A stretch of DNA of 64,000 nucleotides from Myxococcota bacterium (GTDB taxonomy: Bacteria; Myxococcota_A; UBA9160; SMWR01): NCBI GenBank assembly GCA_039030075.1, contig JBCCEW010000007.1, positions 186,001 through 250,000 of the forward strand. Reading direction: 5' to 3'. A program made the translations under genes and the position numbers. A model generated the notes under the pieces. It made no database searches and had not been told where the DNA came from. It saw nothing but the letters and a program-made list of their open reading frames with translations. Of the stretch, positions 1 to 8,164 are shown piece by piece (the first letter of the stretch is position 1; every line of letters starts with the position of its first letter).

Positions 1-98
1 TCGGCTACTACAACATGCTGGCGCGGCTGACCGAAGTGGTGGACCTCGATCCCCAGTCCCCCGCCGGCACGGCGGTCTCCGACGCGGCGAAGCGTTGA
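1..98 (+). CDS. C-terminal end of a carboxymuconolactone decarboxylase/AhpD-like protein (partial)
   Basis: The frame with codons starting at base 3 is open from the window edge and ends at TGA 96-98, giving about 31 residues. They begin GYYNMLARLTEVVDLDP. A Gly-Tyr-(Tyr/Phe)-Asn start followed by a helix and 'VDLDP' resembles the last helix of AhpD/carboxymuconolactone-decarboxylase-fold peroxidase-like proteins. Family assignment from so short a piece is weak; the catalytic CxxC region would lie outside the window. The next gene on the same strand follows after about 50 bp and has its own -10-like box. Confidence 0.4.
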   Translation, partial: GYYNMLARLTEVVDLDPQSPAGTAVSDAAKR

Positions 99-139
99 AG
101 CGGCGGCGGGCGGCGGCCCGTGTCCCGCCCGAACGGCGC

Positions 140-145
140 TAGGCT
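140..145 (+). promoter_or_regulatory. -10-like box TAGGCT, 6 nt before a start codon
   Basis: TAGGCT lies 6 nt upstream of the GTG at 152, and no Shine-Dalgarno sequence sits in between. This spacing would place the transcript start at or next to the start codon, as in a leaderless mRNA. No convincing -35 element is visible. Confidence 0.4.
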
Positions 146-151
146 CGCCCC

Positions 152-1129
152 GTGAGCGCGGCAGAAGCGACCCAACAGGACCGGATCGAACTGGGCATCA
201 CGCCCTGGGATTTCTCGGCCGGAATGCAGGCGGACCGGCTTGCCCAACAGGGCGAGCGCGCCGAAGCCCTGGGCATAGGCTCGTTCTGGCTCCCCGAAAA
301 CCACTTCTCGGGTCCGGGCGCGATCCCGCAGCCGCTCCTGTGGCTGGGCGCCGTCGCCGCGCGCACCCGCCGCCTGCGACTCGGCACGACCTCCTACCTC
401 TTGCCGATCCGGAATCCGCTGCAGGCCGCGGAAGAGGTCGCCGTGCTCGACCGCCTGTCTGGCGGCCGCGTCATCCTCGGCGTCGGACGCGGTTTTCGAA
501 AGGCGCTCTTCGAAGCCTTCGACGTCGACGTGAGCACCAAGCGTGACAACTTCGAAGCCACGCTCGCCGTCATGCAGAAGGCGTGGTCCGGCGAATCGCT
601 CACCGACGGCCCTGGGCCTCCGACCCGGCTGGCGCCCCTGCCCGTGCAGGCACCCCACCCGCCGATCTGGGTCGCGGCCTTCGGACCGAAGGCACTCGCC
701 CAGGCGGGACGCCTCGGCCTGCCTTATCTGGCATCGCCGATGGAGAGCCTCGACTCGCTGGTGGAGAACTACGGCCGCCACCGGGAGAACCTCGCCGAGC
801 ACGACCACGACGGCAGCGACCTCGCGGTGCCGATCATGCGCACCGTGTTTGCCCACCCCGATCCCGGCGTCGTCGGCCGGGTGCGCGACGCGCTCACCCG
901 ACAAACCCTGGCGATGGCGAAGAACGCCTCGCCCGCGCTGCGCCGCGCCGGCAGCACCGACGTCGAGGACTTCGCGCTGCTCGGAGAACCGGCCCGCGTC
1001 GCCGATGCCGCGGCCCGCTATCGCGAGAAGCTCGGCATGACGCACCTGATCGCCCGCACCCAGCTCCCCGGCGCCGAGGAGACGGAGCTGCTCGAAGGCC
1101 TCGAGCACGTGGCGGGCCTGTTTGCCTGA
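152..1129 (+). CDS. LLM class (luciferase-like) flavin-dependent oxidoreductase
   Basis: The 325-residue protein has the luciferase-like monooxygenase TIM-barrel layout. The N-terminal strand is LGITPWDFSAG, followed by GSFWLPENHF, the conserved LGTTSYLLPIRNPL segment and GGRVILGVGRGFRKA. It then has a long insert and a PIWVAAFGPKAL strand. Family members use reduced FMN or coenzyme F420. The F420:NADP oxidoreductase at 51402 makes F420 use plausible, but the cofactor cannot be read from sequence. The GTG start at 152 lacks a Shine-Dalgarno site and follows a TAGGCT box. The COG0523 GTPase begins 4 bp after the stop, so the two probably share a transcript. Substrate unknown. Confidence 0.85.
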   Translation: MSAAEATQQDRIELGITPWDFSAGMQADRLAQQGERAEALGIGSFWLPENHFSGPGAIPQPLLWLGAVAARTRRLRLGTTSYLLPIRNPLQAAEEVAVLDRLSGGRVILGVGRGFRKALFEAFDVDVSTKRDNFEATLAVMQKAWSGESLTDGPGPPTRLAPLPVQAPHPPIWVAAFGPKALAQAGRLGLPYLASPMESLDSLVENYGRHRENLAEHDHDGSDLAVPIMRTVFAHPDPGVVGRVRDALTRQTLAMAKNASPALRRAGSTDVEDFALLGEPARVADAAARYREKLGMTHLIARTQLPGAEETELLEGLEHVAGLFA

Positions 1130-1132
1130 CCG

Positions 1133-2047
1133 ATGAACGAGCGCATCCCCGTGCTCATCGTTTCGGGCTTCCTCGGTAGCGGGAAGACGACGCTCGTTCG
1201 GCATCTGTTGGCCGACGCCCAGCGCACCGGCGTCCGGCTCGCTGTGGTGTCGAACGAGTTCGGAGAGCTCGGCGTCGACGCGACGCTCTTCACCGCGGCG
1301 CGCGAAGACTACGTGGAGCTCTCGGGCGGCTGCATCTGCTGCAAGCTCTCCGACGCGCTCGTCGAGACCCTGCAAGAAATCCGCGAGCGCTCGAACCCGG
1401 ATCGCATCGTGATCGAGACCTCCGGCGTCGCCCTTCCCTTCGACACCCAGCTCCAGCTCTGGCGGGATCCCGTACGAGATTGGGTGTCCGACGACGTCGC
1501 GGTCGTGGTGGTGAATGCCGAGCAGGTCGCGACGGGACGCGACCTCGACGACACCTTCGAGCAACAGGTCTCGTCCGCGGACCTCTTGTTGCTGAACCAG
1601 GTCGACCAGGTTCCCGAAGACGCGCTGCCCCGGCTCGAAGACACCCTGCGCGAGCTCGAACCCGAAGCGCCGATCCTGCGCGCGAACCACGCCCGCGTGG
1701 CGCCGGATCTGCTGTTCCCGCCCGACCCCGAGGGCCTGCGCCAGCGCCGACGCGCAGACGGCGAGAGCGCCGCCCCCCACACCCACGAGCCCTTCGCCTC
1801 CGAGGAGCTCGCGGTGCCCGACGGCATCTCCGAGGCGGCACTGCTCGAACGACTCTCGAACCTGGGCGCGTTGCGCGCGAAGGGGTTCGTGGTCACCGAC
1901 GCCGGGCTGCGGGTGGTCCAGGGGGTCGGCGCGCGCGTTCAGCTCGAGGTGCCCGACTTCGAGGTACCCGCCGAACAGCGCGGTCGCATCGTCGTGATCC
2001 GCCGCGCTGGCAGCGCCGCGGTTCCGCACGGAAGCCCTGCCGCGTGA
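1133..2047 (+). CDS. COG0523 (CobW/P47K) family GTPase, putative metal chaperone
   Basis: The 304-residue protein starts with the Walker A loop GFLGSGKTT (residues 12-20). It carries the family's diagnostic metal-binding CxCC as GGCICCK (Cys67, Cys69, Cys70) and the guanine-specificity segment LLLNQVDQV. A His-containing segment (HTHEPF) precedes a short CobW-C-type domain. COG0523 proteins couple GTP hydrolysis to delivery of Zn, Co or other metals. Which metal cannot be read here. The C-terminal CobW domain looks shorter than in full-length members. The stop overlaps the helicase GTG start by 4 bp, implying translational coupling. Confidence 0.85.
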   Translation: MNERIPVLIVSGFLGSGKTTLVRHLLADAQRTGVRLAVVSNEFGELGVDATLFTAAREDYVELSGGCICCKLSDALVETLQEIRERSNPDRIVIETSGVALPFDTQLQLWRDPVRDWVSDDVAVVVVNAEQVATGRDLDDTFEQQVSSADLLLLNQVDQVPEDALPRLEDTLRELEPEAPILRANHARVAPDLLFPPDPEGLRQRRRADGESAAPHTHEPFASEELAVPDGISEAALLERLSNLGALRAKGFVVTDAGLRVVQGVGARVQLEVPDFEVPAEQRGRIVVIRRAGSAAVPHGSPAA

Positions 2048-4551
2048 ACCTCGGCGAGCGCATCACCGCCGCCGCGGATGCCGACGCGATCCTCGACCGC
2101 TTCCTCGCCTGGGTGAGCGATCAGGGTATCTCTCCCTATCCGGAGCAAGAGGAGGCCATCCTCGAGCTCCTGGCGGGGCACCACGTGGTGCTCTCGACGC
2201 CGACGGGCTCGGGGAAATCCCTGGTCGCGCTCGCGCTGCATTTCAGAGCGCTGTGCGACGGCGAGCGATCCTTCTACACCGCACCGGTCAAGGCACTCGT
2301 CAGTGAGAAGTTCTTCGCGCTGTGCGACACCTTCGGCGCCGACAGGGTCGGCATGCTGACGGGCGACGCGAGCATCAACCCGGATGCTCCGGTGATCTGC
2401 TGCACCACCGAGGTGCTCGCCAACATGGCGGTGCGCGGCGGCGAGAGCACCGACGCCCCCTGCGTGGTGCTCGACGAGTTCCACTTCTACGACGACGTGG
2501 AGCGCGGCATGGCCTGGCAGCTGCCGCTCCTCGTGCTGCGCCACTCCCAGTTCCTGTTGATGTCGGCGACCATCGGAAACACCGACGGACTCGAGCGACA
2601 GCTCGCCGGCTTCACCCAGCGCGATGTCGCCCACGTCCACTCGGATCTGCGCCCGGTCCCGCTCGAGTTCGAGTACCGGGAGACGCCACTCCACGAGACC
2701 CTCGAGGACCTGATCCGACGCGACCTGGCGCCGGTCTACGTCGTCAACTTCACCCAGCGCGAGTGCGGAGAACTCGCCCAGGGGGCGACCAGCGCCAACC
2801 TCGCCGACCGCGAGGCCCGCCGCGCGATCGCCGAGGAGGTCGGCGACTTCCGCTTCGACTCGGCCTACGGCCGCGACGTGAAGCGCTTCCTCTCCCACGG
2901 CATCGGCATCCACCATGCGGGGCTGCTGCCGAAGTACCGGCTCCTCGTCGAGCGCCTGGCCCAGCAGGGCCTGTTGCGGGTGATCTTCGGGACGGACACG
3001 CTCGGAGTTGGCGTGAACGTGCCGATCCGCACCGTCGTCTTGAACAAGCTGTCGAAGTTCGACGGGGAGAAGGTGGCGCTGCTGCGCTCGCGCGAGTTTC
3101 GTCAGATCGCGGGACGCGCGGGGCGCAAGGGCTTCGACGACCGCGGCATGGTGATCTGCCAGGCGCCGGAACACGTGATCGAGAACCTCCGCCAGGAAGC
3201 GAAACAGCGCGAGTCGGGGAAGAAGAAGCCGCCGCGTCGCAAGCCCGCCCCGGCGGGCTTCGTCCCCTGGAACGCCGAGATCTTCGACACGCTCGTCGAG
3301 AAACCGCCCGAGATGCTGCGATCGCGTTTTCAGGTCGACCATGGCCTCGTGCTCGGCGTGCTCCAGCGCGATGGCAGGGCGGACTACGCGGCGGTCGCGC
3401 GGCTGATCGAGCGCTCCCACGAATCAGACGCCTCGAAGGCGCGACAGCGACGCCAATCGGCCCAGTTGTTTCGCTCCCTCGTCCAGGCAGACCTCGTCGA
3501 GCTGGTTCCCGCGCCGAACGGACGCGAGATCCGCGTGAGCCCCGAACTCCAGGCGGACTTCTCGCTCCACGACACCCTCTCCCTCTTCCTCGTCGAGGCG
3601 GTCGACGCCCTCGACCCCGACAGCGACACCTACCCCCTCGAACTCCTCAGCGTGGTCGAGGCCGTGCAGGAGAACCCGCGTGCGATCCTGCGCGAGCAGG
3701 AGCGCCGCGAGAAGGGCGAGTGCATCGCGCGCTGGAAGGCCGAGGGCGTCGAGTACGACGAGCGAATGCGCCGCCTCGAAGAGGTGAGCTACCCGAAACC
3801 CGAAGAGGAGTTCCTCCGCGGGGCGTTCGCCGTGTTCGCCGAGCAGCATCCGTGGGCCCGGGAGGACGCGATCCGCCCGAAAGGCATCGCCCGGGAGATG
3901 GTCGAGAGCTTCCGGAGCTTCGACGACTACGTCCGCGAACTCTCGCTCGCGCGCGGTGAAGGCGTGCTGCTCCGCTACCTGAGCCAGGTCCACAACGCGC
4001 TCGTCAAGACCATCCCCGAGGCGGCGAAGACCGACGCCGTGATCGAGGTGATCGCTTTCCTGCGCTCGACCCTGGCGGCGGTGGACACGAGCCTGCTGGA
4101 GGCCTGGGAGGCGCTGGTCGCTCCGGACGCGACTCGCGAACGCGCGGCGACCCCCGAACCGCCGCGCTTCGACCTCGCCGCCCAACCGCGCCTGCTGCGC
4201 GCGAGGGTCCGCTCGGAACTCCTGGCCATCGTGCGCGCTCTGTCCCACCGCGACTACGGGGGCGCTCTCGAGTGGTTGTGCCCCGACGGCGAGGAGCGCT
4301 GGGATGCCGCGCGGCTCGAAGCCGACCTCGAGACCTTCCACGAGGAATACGGCGCCATCCTGTTCACCCCCGAGGCTCGGCAAGCCCATTGGACCCAGCT
4401 GAAGCCGGTCGCCGAGCGCCGCTGGCAGGTGTCCCAGGTGTTGCTCGACAGCGCTGGCGACCACCTCTGGGCCCTCCACGGCGAAGTCGACCTGCGGCAA
4501 GATCGCGAACCCGACGCCCCGCTCTTCCAGCTGCTGCGAATCGGCACCTAG
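2044..4551 (+). CDS. Ski2-like DEAD/DEAH-box helicase with a DUF3516-type C-terminal region
   Basis: From the GTG at 2044, inside the upstream stop, the protein has 835 residues. Visible helicase motifs are motif I STPTGSGKS (Lys58), motif II LDEFHF (Asp144-His147), motif III MSATIG, and motif VI QIAGRAGRKGFD with the GTDTLGVGVNVP strand before it. Domain order and length match bacterial superfamily 2 helicases whose C-terminal half is DUF3516. That half, from about residue 400, contains long charged helices and no known catalytic signature. Such proteins are thought to remodel RNA, but this is not established. The gene is coupled to the COG0523 GTPase by a 4-bp overlap. Confidence 0.85.
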   Translation: MNLGERITAAADADAILDRFLAWVSDQGISPYPEQEEAILELLAGHHVVLSTPTGSGKSLVALALHFRALCDGERSFYTAPVKALVSEKFFALCDTFGADRVGMLTGDASINPDAPVICCTTEVLANMAVRGGESTDAPCVVLDEFHFYDDVERGMAWQLPLLVLRHSQFLLMSATIGNTDGLERQLAGFTQRDVAHVHSDLRPVPLEFEYRETPLHETLEDLIRRDLAPVYVVNFTQRECGELAQGATSANLADREARRAIAEEVGDFRFDSAYGRDVKRFLSHGIGIHHAGLLPKYRLLVERLAQQGLLRVIFGTDTLGVGVNVPIRTVVLNKLSKFDGEKVALLRSREFRQIAGRAGRKGFDDRGMVICQAPEHVIENLRQEAKQRESGKKKPPRRKPAPAGFVPWNAEIFDTLVEKPPEMLRSRFQVDHGLVLGVLQRDGRADYAAVARLIERSHESDASKARQRRQSAQLFRSLVQADLVELVPAPNGREIRVSPELQADFSLHDTLSLFLVEAVDALDPDSDTYPLELLSVVEAVQENPRAILREQERREKGECIARWKAEGVEYDERMRRLEEVSYPKPEEEFLRGAFAVFAEQHPWAREDAIRPKGIAREMVESFRSFDDYVRELSLARGEGVLLRYLSQVHNALVKTIPEAAKTDAVIEVIAFLRSTLAAVDTSLLEAWEALVAPDATRERAATPEPPRFDLAAQPRLLRARVRSELLAIVRALSHRDYGGALEWLCPDGEERWDAARLEADLETFHEEYGAILFTPEARQAHWTQLKPVAERRWQVSQVLLDSAGDHLWALHGEVDLRQDREPDAPLFQLLRIGT

Positions 4552-4598
4552 CGCGCGCGAAGCCCTCGCGCGGTGGTCCGCCCACCCGGAAAGCCAGC

Positions 4599-4604
4599 TA
4601 GGCT
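4599..4604 (+). promoter_or_regulatory. -10-like box TAGGCT before the exchanger gene
   Basis: TAGGCT ends 10 nt before the ATG at 4615. There is no Shine-Dalgarno sequence in the gap. It is the same hexamer, near the same position, as the box before the gene at 152. Confidence 0.35.
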
Positions 4605-4614
4605 CTGCGACCCT

Positions 4615-5598
4615 ATGGCGCTCGACCTCTTCCTGATGGTGGTCGGCCTCACCCTGCTCATGGTCGGCGGCGAGGCCGTCGTTCGCGGAGCAACGGGACT
4701 CGCGCGCGCGCTGGGTGTCTCACCGCTCGTCATCGGCCTGACCGTCGTCGCCTTTGGAACGAGCGCGCCGGAGCTCGCGATCAACCTGATCGCCGCCTGG
4801 GACGGACGTCCGGCCATCTCCTTCGGCAACATCATCGGCTCCAACCTCGCGAACATCGGCGTGGTGGTGGGAGCAACCTCGCTGTTCCGCCCGATCCTGG
4901 TGAGGGGCGTCGTGATCGCGCGCGAGCTTCCCATGATGCTGCTGGCGACGGCCGCCGCCGTCGTGATGGGCTTCGATCGGGTGCTCGGCATGGGCACCGA
5001 CGCCTTCGATCGCGCCGACGGCCTGATGCTGTTGATGCTCTTCCTCGTGTTCCTCTACTACACGATCGGCGACTTCGTGCGTGAGCGGAGGAGCGCCAAC
5101 GGGGCCGCGGACGAGGACGAGGAGCAGAGCGCCGCAGCCGAGGCATTGGGCAAGAACGCTCTCATCACGCTCGCCGGACTCGTCGGCCTGGTGGGAGGCG
5201 CGGAGATCACGGTCGACGCGGCCGTCGATCTGGCACGCGCCTTCGGTGTCCCCGAGGTCGTGATCGGGCTCACCGTGCTGGCGATCGGAACCAGCCTCCC
5301 CGAACTCGTGGCGTCGATCCTCGCCACCGCCCGGGGCCACGCCGATCTCGCCGTCGGCAACGTGGTGGGATCGAACATCTTCAACCTGCTCCTCGTCTGC
5401 GGCATCACCTCGCTCGTCACGCCGATCGTGATCCCGCCGGGCGGCCACCTCGACCTCTTGATGCTCGCCCTGTTGTCGCTCGTGCTCTTCGGCGTCGCGA
5501 TGACCGGCAAGCGTCAGATCGTCCGCCTCGAAGCGGGCCTCTTGCTCTTCAGCTACATCGGCTATCTGACCTGGCGCGCCGGCCAGGCGATGCTCTAG
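4615..5598 (+). CDS. Calcium/sodium antiporter (CaCA family, YrbG-like)
   Basis: This 327-residue inner-membrane protein contains both alpha repeats that define CaCA exchangers. The first is FGTSAPELAIN with GNIIGSNLANIG, and the second is IGTSLPELVAS with GNVVGSNIFNLL. They occupy the N- and C-terminal halves in the usual inverted arrangement. The acidic residue of each GTSxPE motif is intact, so ion coordination should be possible. A charged cytoplasmic loop (about residues 160-180, rich in Glu/Asp) separates the halves. I chose the ATG at 4615 rather than an in-frame ATG 14 codons earlier because the earlier stretch is hydrophilic and unlike the family. The gene converges on nth with a shared CTAG. 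Confidence 0.9.
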   Translation: MALDLFLMVVGLTLLMVGGEAVVRGATGLARALGVSPLVIGLTVVAFGTSAPELAINLIAAWDGRPAISFGNIIGSNLANIGVVVGATSLFRPILVRGVVIARELPMMLLATAAAVVMGFDRVLGMGTDAFDRADGLMLLMLFLVFLYYTIGDFVRERRSANGAADEDEEQSAAAEALGKNALITLAGLVGLVGGAEITVDAAVDLARAFGVPEVVIGLTVLAIGTSLPELVASILATARGHADLAVGNVVGSNIFNLLLVCGITSLVTPIVIPPGGHLDLLMLALLSLVLFGVAMTGKRQIVRLEAGLLLFSYIGYLTWRAGQAML

Positions 5599-6257
5599 CG
5601 CCGCCTCGACCGCGCGGTCTCGCGGGCGACCTGCGCCTTCGACGCCGCCCACCCGCAGATCGGACACGTTTCCAGATCGTGCCCCCGCGCCGGACAGTGT
5701 TCCCGTCCGAAGAAGATGATCTGCAGGTGCACCTTGCCCCAGGTCTCCGGGGGGAAGAGCTTCTTCAGATCGCGCTCGACTTCGACGACGTTTCGCGCCC
5801 GCGACAAGCCCCAACGTCCCGCCAGGCGGTGGATGTGGGTGTCGACGGGAAAGGCCGGCACACCGAAGGCCTGGGACATCACCACGCTTGCGGTCTTGTG
5901 TCCAACGCCCGGCAGGGACTCGAGCGCCCCGAGATCGGACGGAACGCGACCCTCGTACTCGTCGCGCAGGATCACCGAGAGTGCGCGGATGTTCTTCGCC
6001 TTCGCGGGGGCGAGACCGCAGGAGCGAATCATCCGCTGGATCTCGGACGCGCGCAGCTTCGCCATCGCATCCGGCGTCGAGGCGCGCGCGAAGAGCGCCG
6101 GCGTCACCTGGTTCACGCGCGCGTCCGTGCACTGGGCCGAGAGCAGCACCGCGACGAGCAGCGTGTAGGGATCCGTGTGATCGAGGGGAGCGTCGGGACG
6201 CGGGTAGCGCTCTTCGAGAATGGCAGCGATGCGCCGGGCTTTCTCAGCGCGCGTCAC
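5595..6257 (-). CDS. nth: Endonuclease III-like DNA glycosylase/AP lyase, atypical cysteine cluster
   Basis: The 220-residue HhH-GPD protein has the helix-hairpin-helix LPGVGHKTA with the lyase Lys121 and the catalytic Asp139 in FPVDTHIHR. Both active-site residues of Nth are therefore present, for removal of oxidised pyrimidines. The C-terminal cluster differs from the standard C-x6-C-x2-C-x5-C. Only Cys188, Cys198 and Cys201 are seen (C-x9-C-x2-C), and no fourth Cys follows. The GTG start overlaps the upstream GST stop by 4 bp, so it is the last gene of a coupled three-gene set. Its stop shares the palindrome CTAG with the converging exchanger gene. Confidence 0.9.
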   Translation of the reverse strand: MTRAEKARRIAAILEERYPRPDAPLDHTDPYTLLVAVLLSAQCTDARVNQVTPALFARASTPDAMAKLRASEIQRMIRSCGLAPAKAKNIRALSVILRDEYEGRVPSDLGALESLPGVGHKTASVVMSQAFGVPAFPVDTHIHRLAGRWGLSRARNVVEVERDLKKLFPPETWGKVHLQIIFFGREHCPARGHDLETCPICGWAASKAQVARETARSRRR

Positions 6258-6952
6258 GCCGCCTCTCGGTCGCGGGTGGCGTCCTCGACGCGGCCCATGA
6301 AAGCCGCAAGGTTCGGGCGCTCTTGGATCAGACGCGACGCGCCGGGGATCGCATCCTTGCGCATCGTGAAGAGCATCGCGTAGACGCCGAGGTCGGCCAT
6401 GCTCAACGTCTCGGAGTAGAAGAAGGGACGCGCGCCGAGGAAGTTGACCAGGTCATCCATGCGCAGCCCGAGCTCGCGCAGGAGCGCGGTGAGCGGACGC
6501 TCCCAGGTTCCTCCGGCGCGCAGCCAGGCGCCCAGCCGGCGTAGCGAACCCGACGTGGGCGACGGCGTGTCGTAGGTGCCGCCGTCCGAGCCCTCGGCGA
6601 GGGGCAGGCCCAGCTCTTCGCCGATCATTCGGCGGTACTTCAGGAAGTACCAGAGGAAGGATTCGTCGGCCCATTCCTCGAGCTGTCGCTGCTGATCGGC
6701 CACCATCGGGTCCCTCGAGAGCAGCGGGGGCTCGGGGAAGCGCTCGTCCAGTCGCAGCAGGATCTCGGTCGAGTCTTCGATGCCCTCACCGTCGAGGTCC
6801 AGGAAGGGAAGCAAGCCCGTCTTCGGGTTCCAGCGCGTGTAGTCTTCCTTCGACCGGGGCTCGCGCAGCTCGAAGGACACACCCTTGTAGAGCAGGGCGC
6901 GACGCACCTTCTCGGTGAAGGGAACACGAGCAGCCCCGTAGAGGACGATCAT
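6254..6952 (-). CDS. Glutathione S-transferase family protein
   Basis: The 232-residue protein has a thioredoxin-fold N-terminus (VLYGAARVPFTEKVRRAL, then the cis-Pro region KTGLLPFLDLDG and EDSTEILLRL). An all-helical C-terminal domain follows, with FYSETLSMADLGVYAML as the conserved N-capping Asp region. The catalytic residue near ARVPFT is not a clear Ser, Cys or Tyr, so the reaction is uncertain. The ATG at 6952 overlaps the stop of the upstream crotonase gene by 4 bp, and its own stop overlaps nth. The three genes form one translationally coupled unit. Confidence 0.8.
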   Translation of the reverse strand: MIVLYGAARVPFTEKVRRALLYKGVSFELREPRSKEDYTRWNPKTGLLPFLDLDGEGIEDSTEILLRLDERFPEPPLLSRDPMVADQQRQLEEWADESFLWYFLKYRRMIGEELGLPLAEGSDGGTYDTPSPTSGSLRRLGAWLRAGGTWERPLTALLRELGLRMDDLVNFLGARPFFYSETLSMADLGVYAMLFTMRKDAIPGASRLIQERPNLAAFMGRVEDATRDREAA

Positions 6953-7728
6953 GCTTCGTCCGCTCCCCCTTGGCGCCGACCGCGCTCCTGGATGCCTGCC
7001 CGGCGATCGGCGATCGCCTCGGGCGTGACGCTCTCGAGGTGTCTCCGCGACAGACGCGTCTCGGTGCGCAACCCGTCGCCGAAGGTCTGGGCGTAGCCCT
7101 CGTCGATCATCTGCTTGTAGCGAACCAGGGACGCCGGATCGCAGGAGAGCATGTCGGCGGCCAGCGATTCGCACGCGGGCAGCAGCTCGCCAGGCGCGAC
7201 GACGCGGTTCACGAGACCCCAGCGCTCGGCCTGGGCCGCATCGATGAAGTTCCCGGTGAAGGAGACCTCCTTCGCGCGTCCGATGCCGATGAGCCGCGAG
7301 AGCTTCTGGCTGAGCCCCCACCCGGGCACGATCCCGACGCGGGCGTGGGTGTCGGCGAAGACCGCCGCCTCGCTGGCGATCAACACGTCGCAGGCCAGCG
7401 CCAGCTCGAATCCGCCGGTGACCGCGAAGCCGTTGATGGCGCCGATGATCGGCCCCGGAAAGCGATGCAGCGCCGCAATCGTGTCCTCGTCCGACGCACC
7501 GGACGTGCCGAGCGGCGCGGCCGAGAGTTCCTTCAGGTCGAGCCCGGCCGAGAACGCCCGCCCCGCCCCGGTGAGGATCGCCACGCGCACGTCGGGATCG
7601 GCGGCGAGGCGATCGAAAGTGTCGCGAATCGCGTCGCGCAGCTCCGCGTTGAGCGCATTCAACGCGTCGGGCCGATTCAGGGTGATCCGGGCGAGGCCGC
7701 CGGACATCTCGACGAGCAGGATGGACAT
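6949..7728 (-). CDS. Enoyl-CoA hydratase/isomerase (crotonase) family protein, second catalytic Glu replaced
   Basis: The 259-residue crotonase-fold protein shows the CoA-binding strand NRPDALNALN, the oxyanion-hole segment GAGRAFSAGLDL and GAINGFAVTGGFELALACD. The last of these contains the first catalytic Glu (equivalent to rat Glu144). The second Glu (Glu164) is replaced: FADTHARVGIVPGWG has His where PE is expected. Such proteins form a known subgroup whose reaction need not be syn-hydration. I chose the ATG at 7728 because the in-frame extension upstream is hydrophilic and unlike the family. It heads the coupled crotonase-GST-nth set and is divergent from the gene at 7832. Confidence 0.85.
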   Translation of the reverse strand: MSILLVEMSGGLARITLNRPDALNALNAELRDAIRDTFDRLAADPDVRVAILTGAGRAFSAGLDLKELSAAPLGTSGASDEDTIAALHRFPGPIIGAINGFAVTGGFELALACDVLIASEAAVFADTHARVGIVPGWGLSQKLSRLIGIGRAKEVSFTGNFIDAAQAERWGLVNRVVAPGELLPACESLAADMLSCDPASLVRYKQMIDEGYAQTFGDGLRTETRLSRRHLESVTPEAIADRRAGIQERGRRQGGADEA

Positions 7729-7831
7729 GAGCCCCTGGCAAGAGGGGCGGAGGATAACCAATGCCGGTTGGGCAGCCGAACTGGCGCCAGGGACCTGACA
7801 CCGTGATGGCGAATCGGCGACAATCCGGCGC

Positions 7832-8164
7832 GTGCCCCCGTCGAGTGACACCTATCCGAAGATCTACGCCGTGGTGAAGCGCATTCCGAGGGGTCGGGTG
7901 GCCACCTACGGGCAGGTCGCCGAGCTCGCCGGCCTGGGTCGCGCGGCGCGGCAGGTGGGGTACGCCCTGCACGCGCTGCGGAGCGATCCGGCGCGACTGC
8001 CCTGGCACCGGGTGATCAACGCCCAGGGCCGCGTGAGCGTGCGGAGCGAACCGGGCGGCGACTCGATCCAGCGGCAGCTCCTGGAGCGCGAAGGCATCGA
8101 GTTCGATGCGCAGGGTCGCGTGCCCCTCGATCGGGTGCGCTGGCGCCCGCGGAGCCGCCGATGA
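7832..8164 (+). CDS. Alkyltransferase-like protein (ATL), MGMT-fold without the acceptor Cys
   Basis: The 110-residue protein is the DNA-binding half of O6-alkylguanine alkyltransferase. It has the helix-turn-helix IPRGRVATYGQVAELAG with the Tyr-Gly segment and the Arg finger in RAARQVG. The active-site PCHRV is instead PWHRVIN, with Trp at position 58. Proteins with this substitution (ATLs) bind O6-alkylguanine and recruit nucleotide excision repair rather than transferring the alkyl group. GTG start at 7832. The last bases overlap the ATG of the M20 peptidase (ATGA). Confidence 0.9.
   Translation: MPPSSDTYPKIYAVVKRIPRGRVATYGQVAELAGLGRAARQVGYALHALRSDPARLPWHRVINAQGRVSVRSEPGGDSIQRQLLEREGIEFDAQGRVPLDRVRWRPRSRR

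Noticed and set aside
8-2029. Long open frame on the minus strand opposite the first two genes (673 codons)
   Set aside because: It lies antisense to two well-supported genes, is made of low-complexity Arg/Gly/Glu/Ala-rich sequence, and shows no domain. Such shadows are common in G+C-rich DNA.
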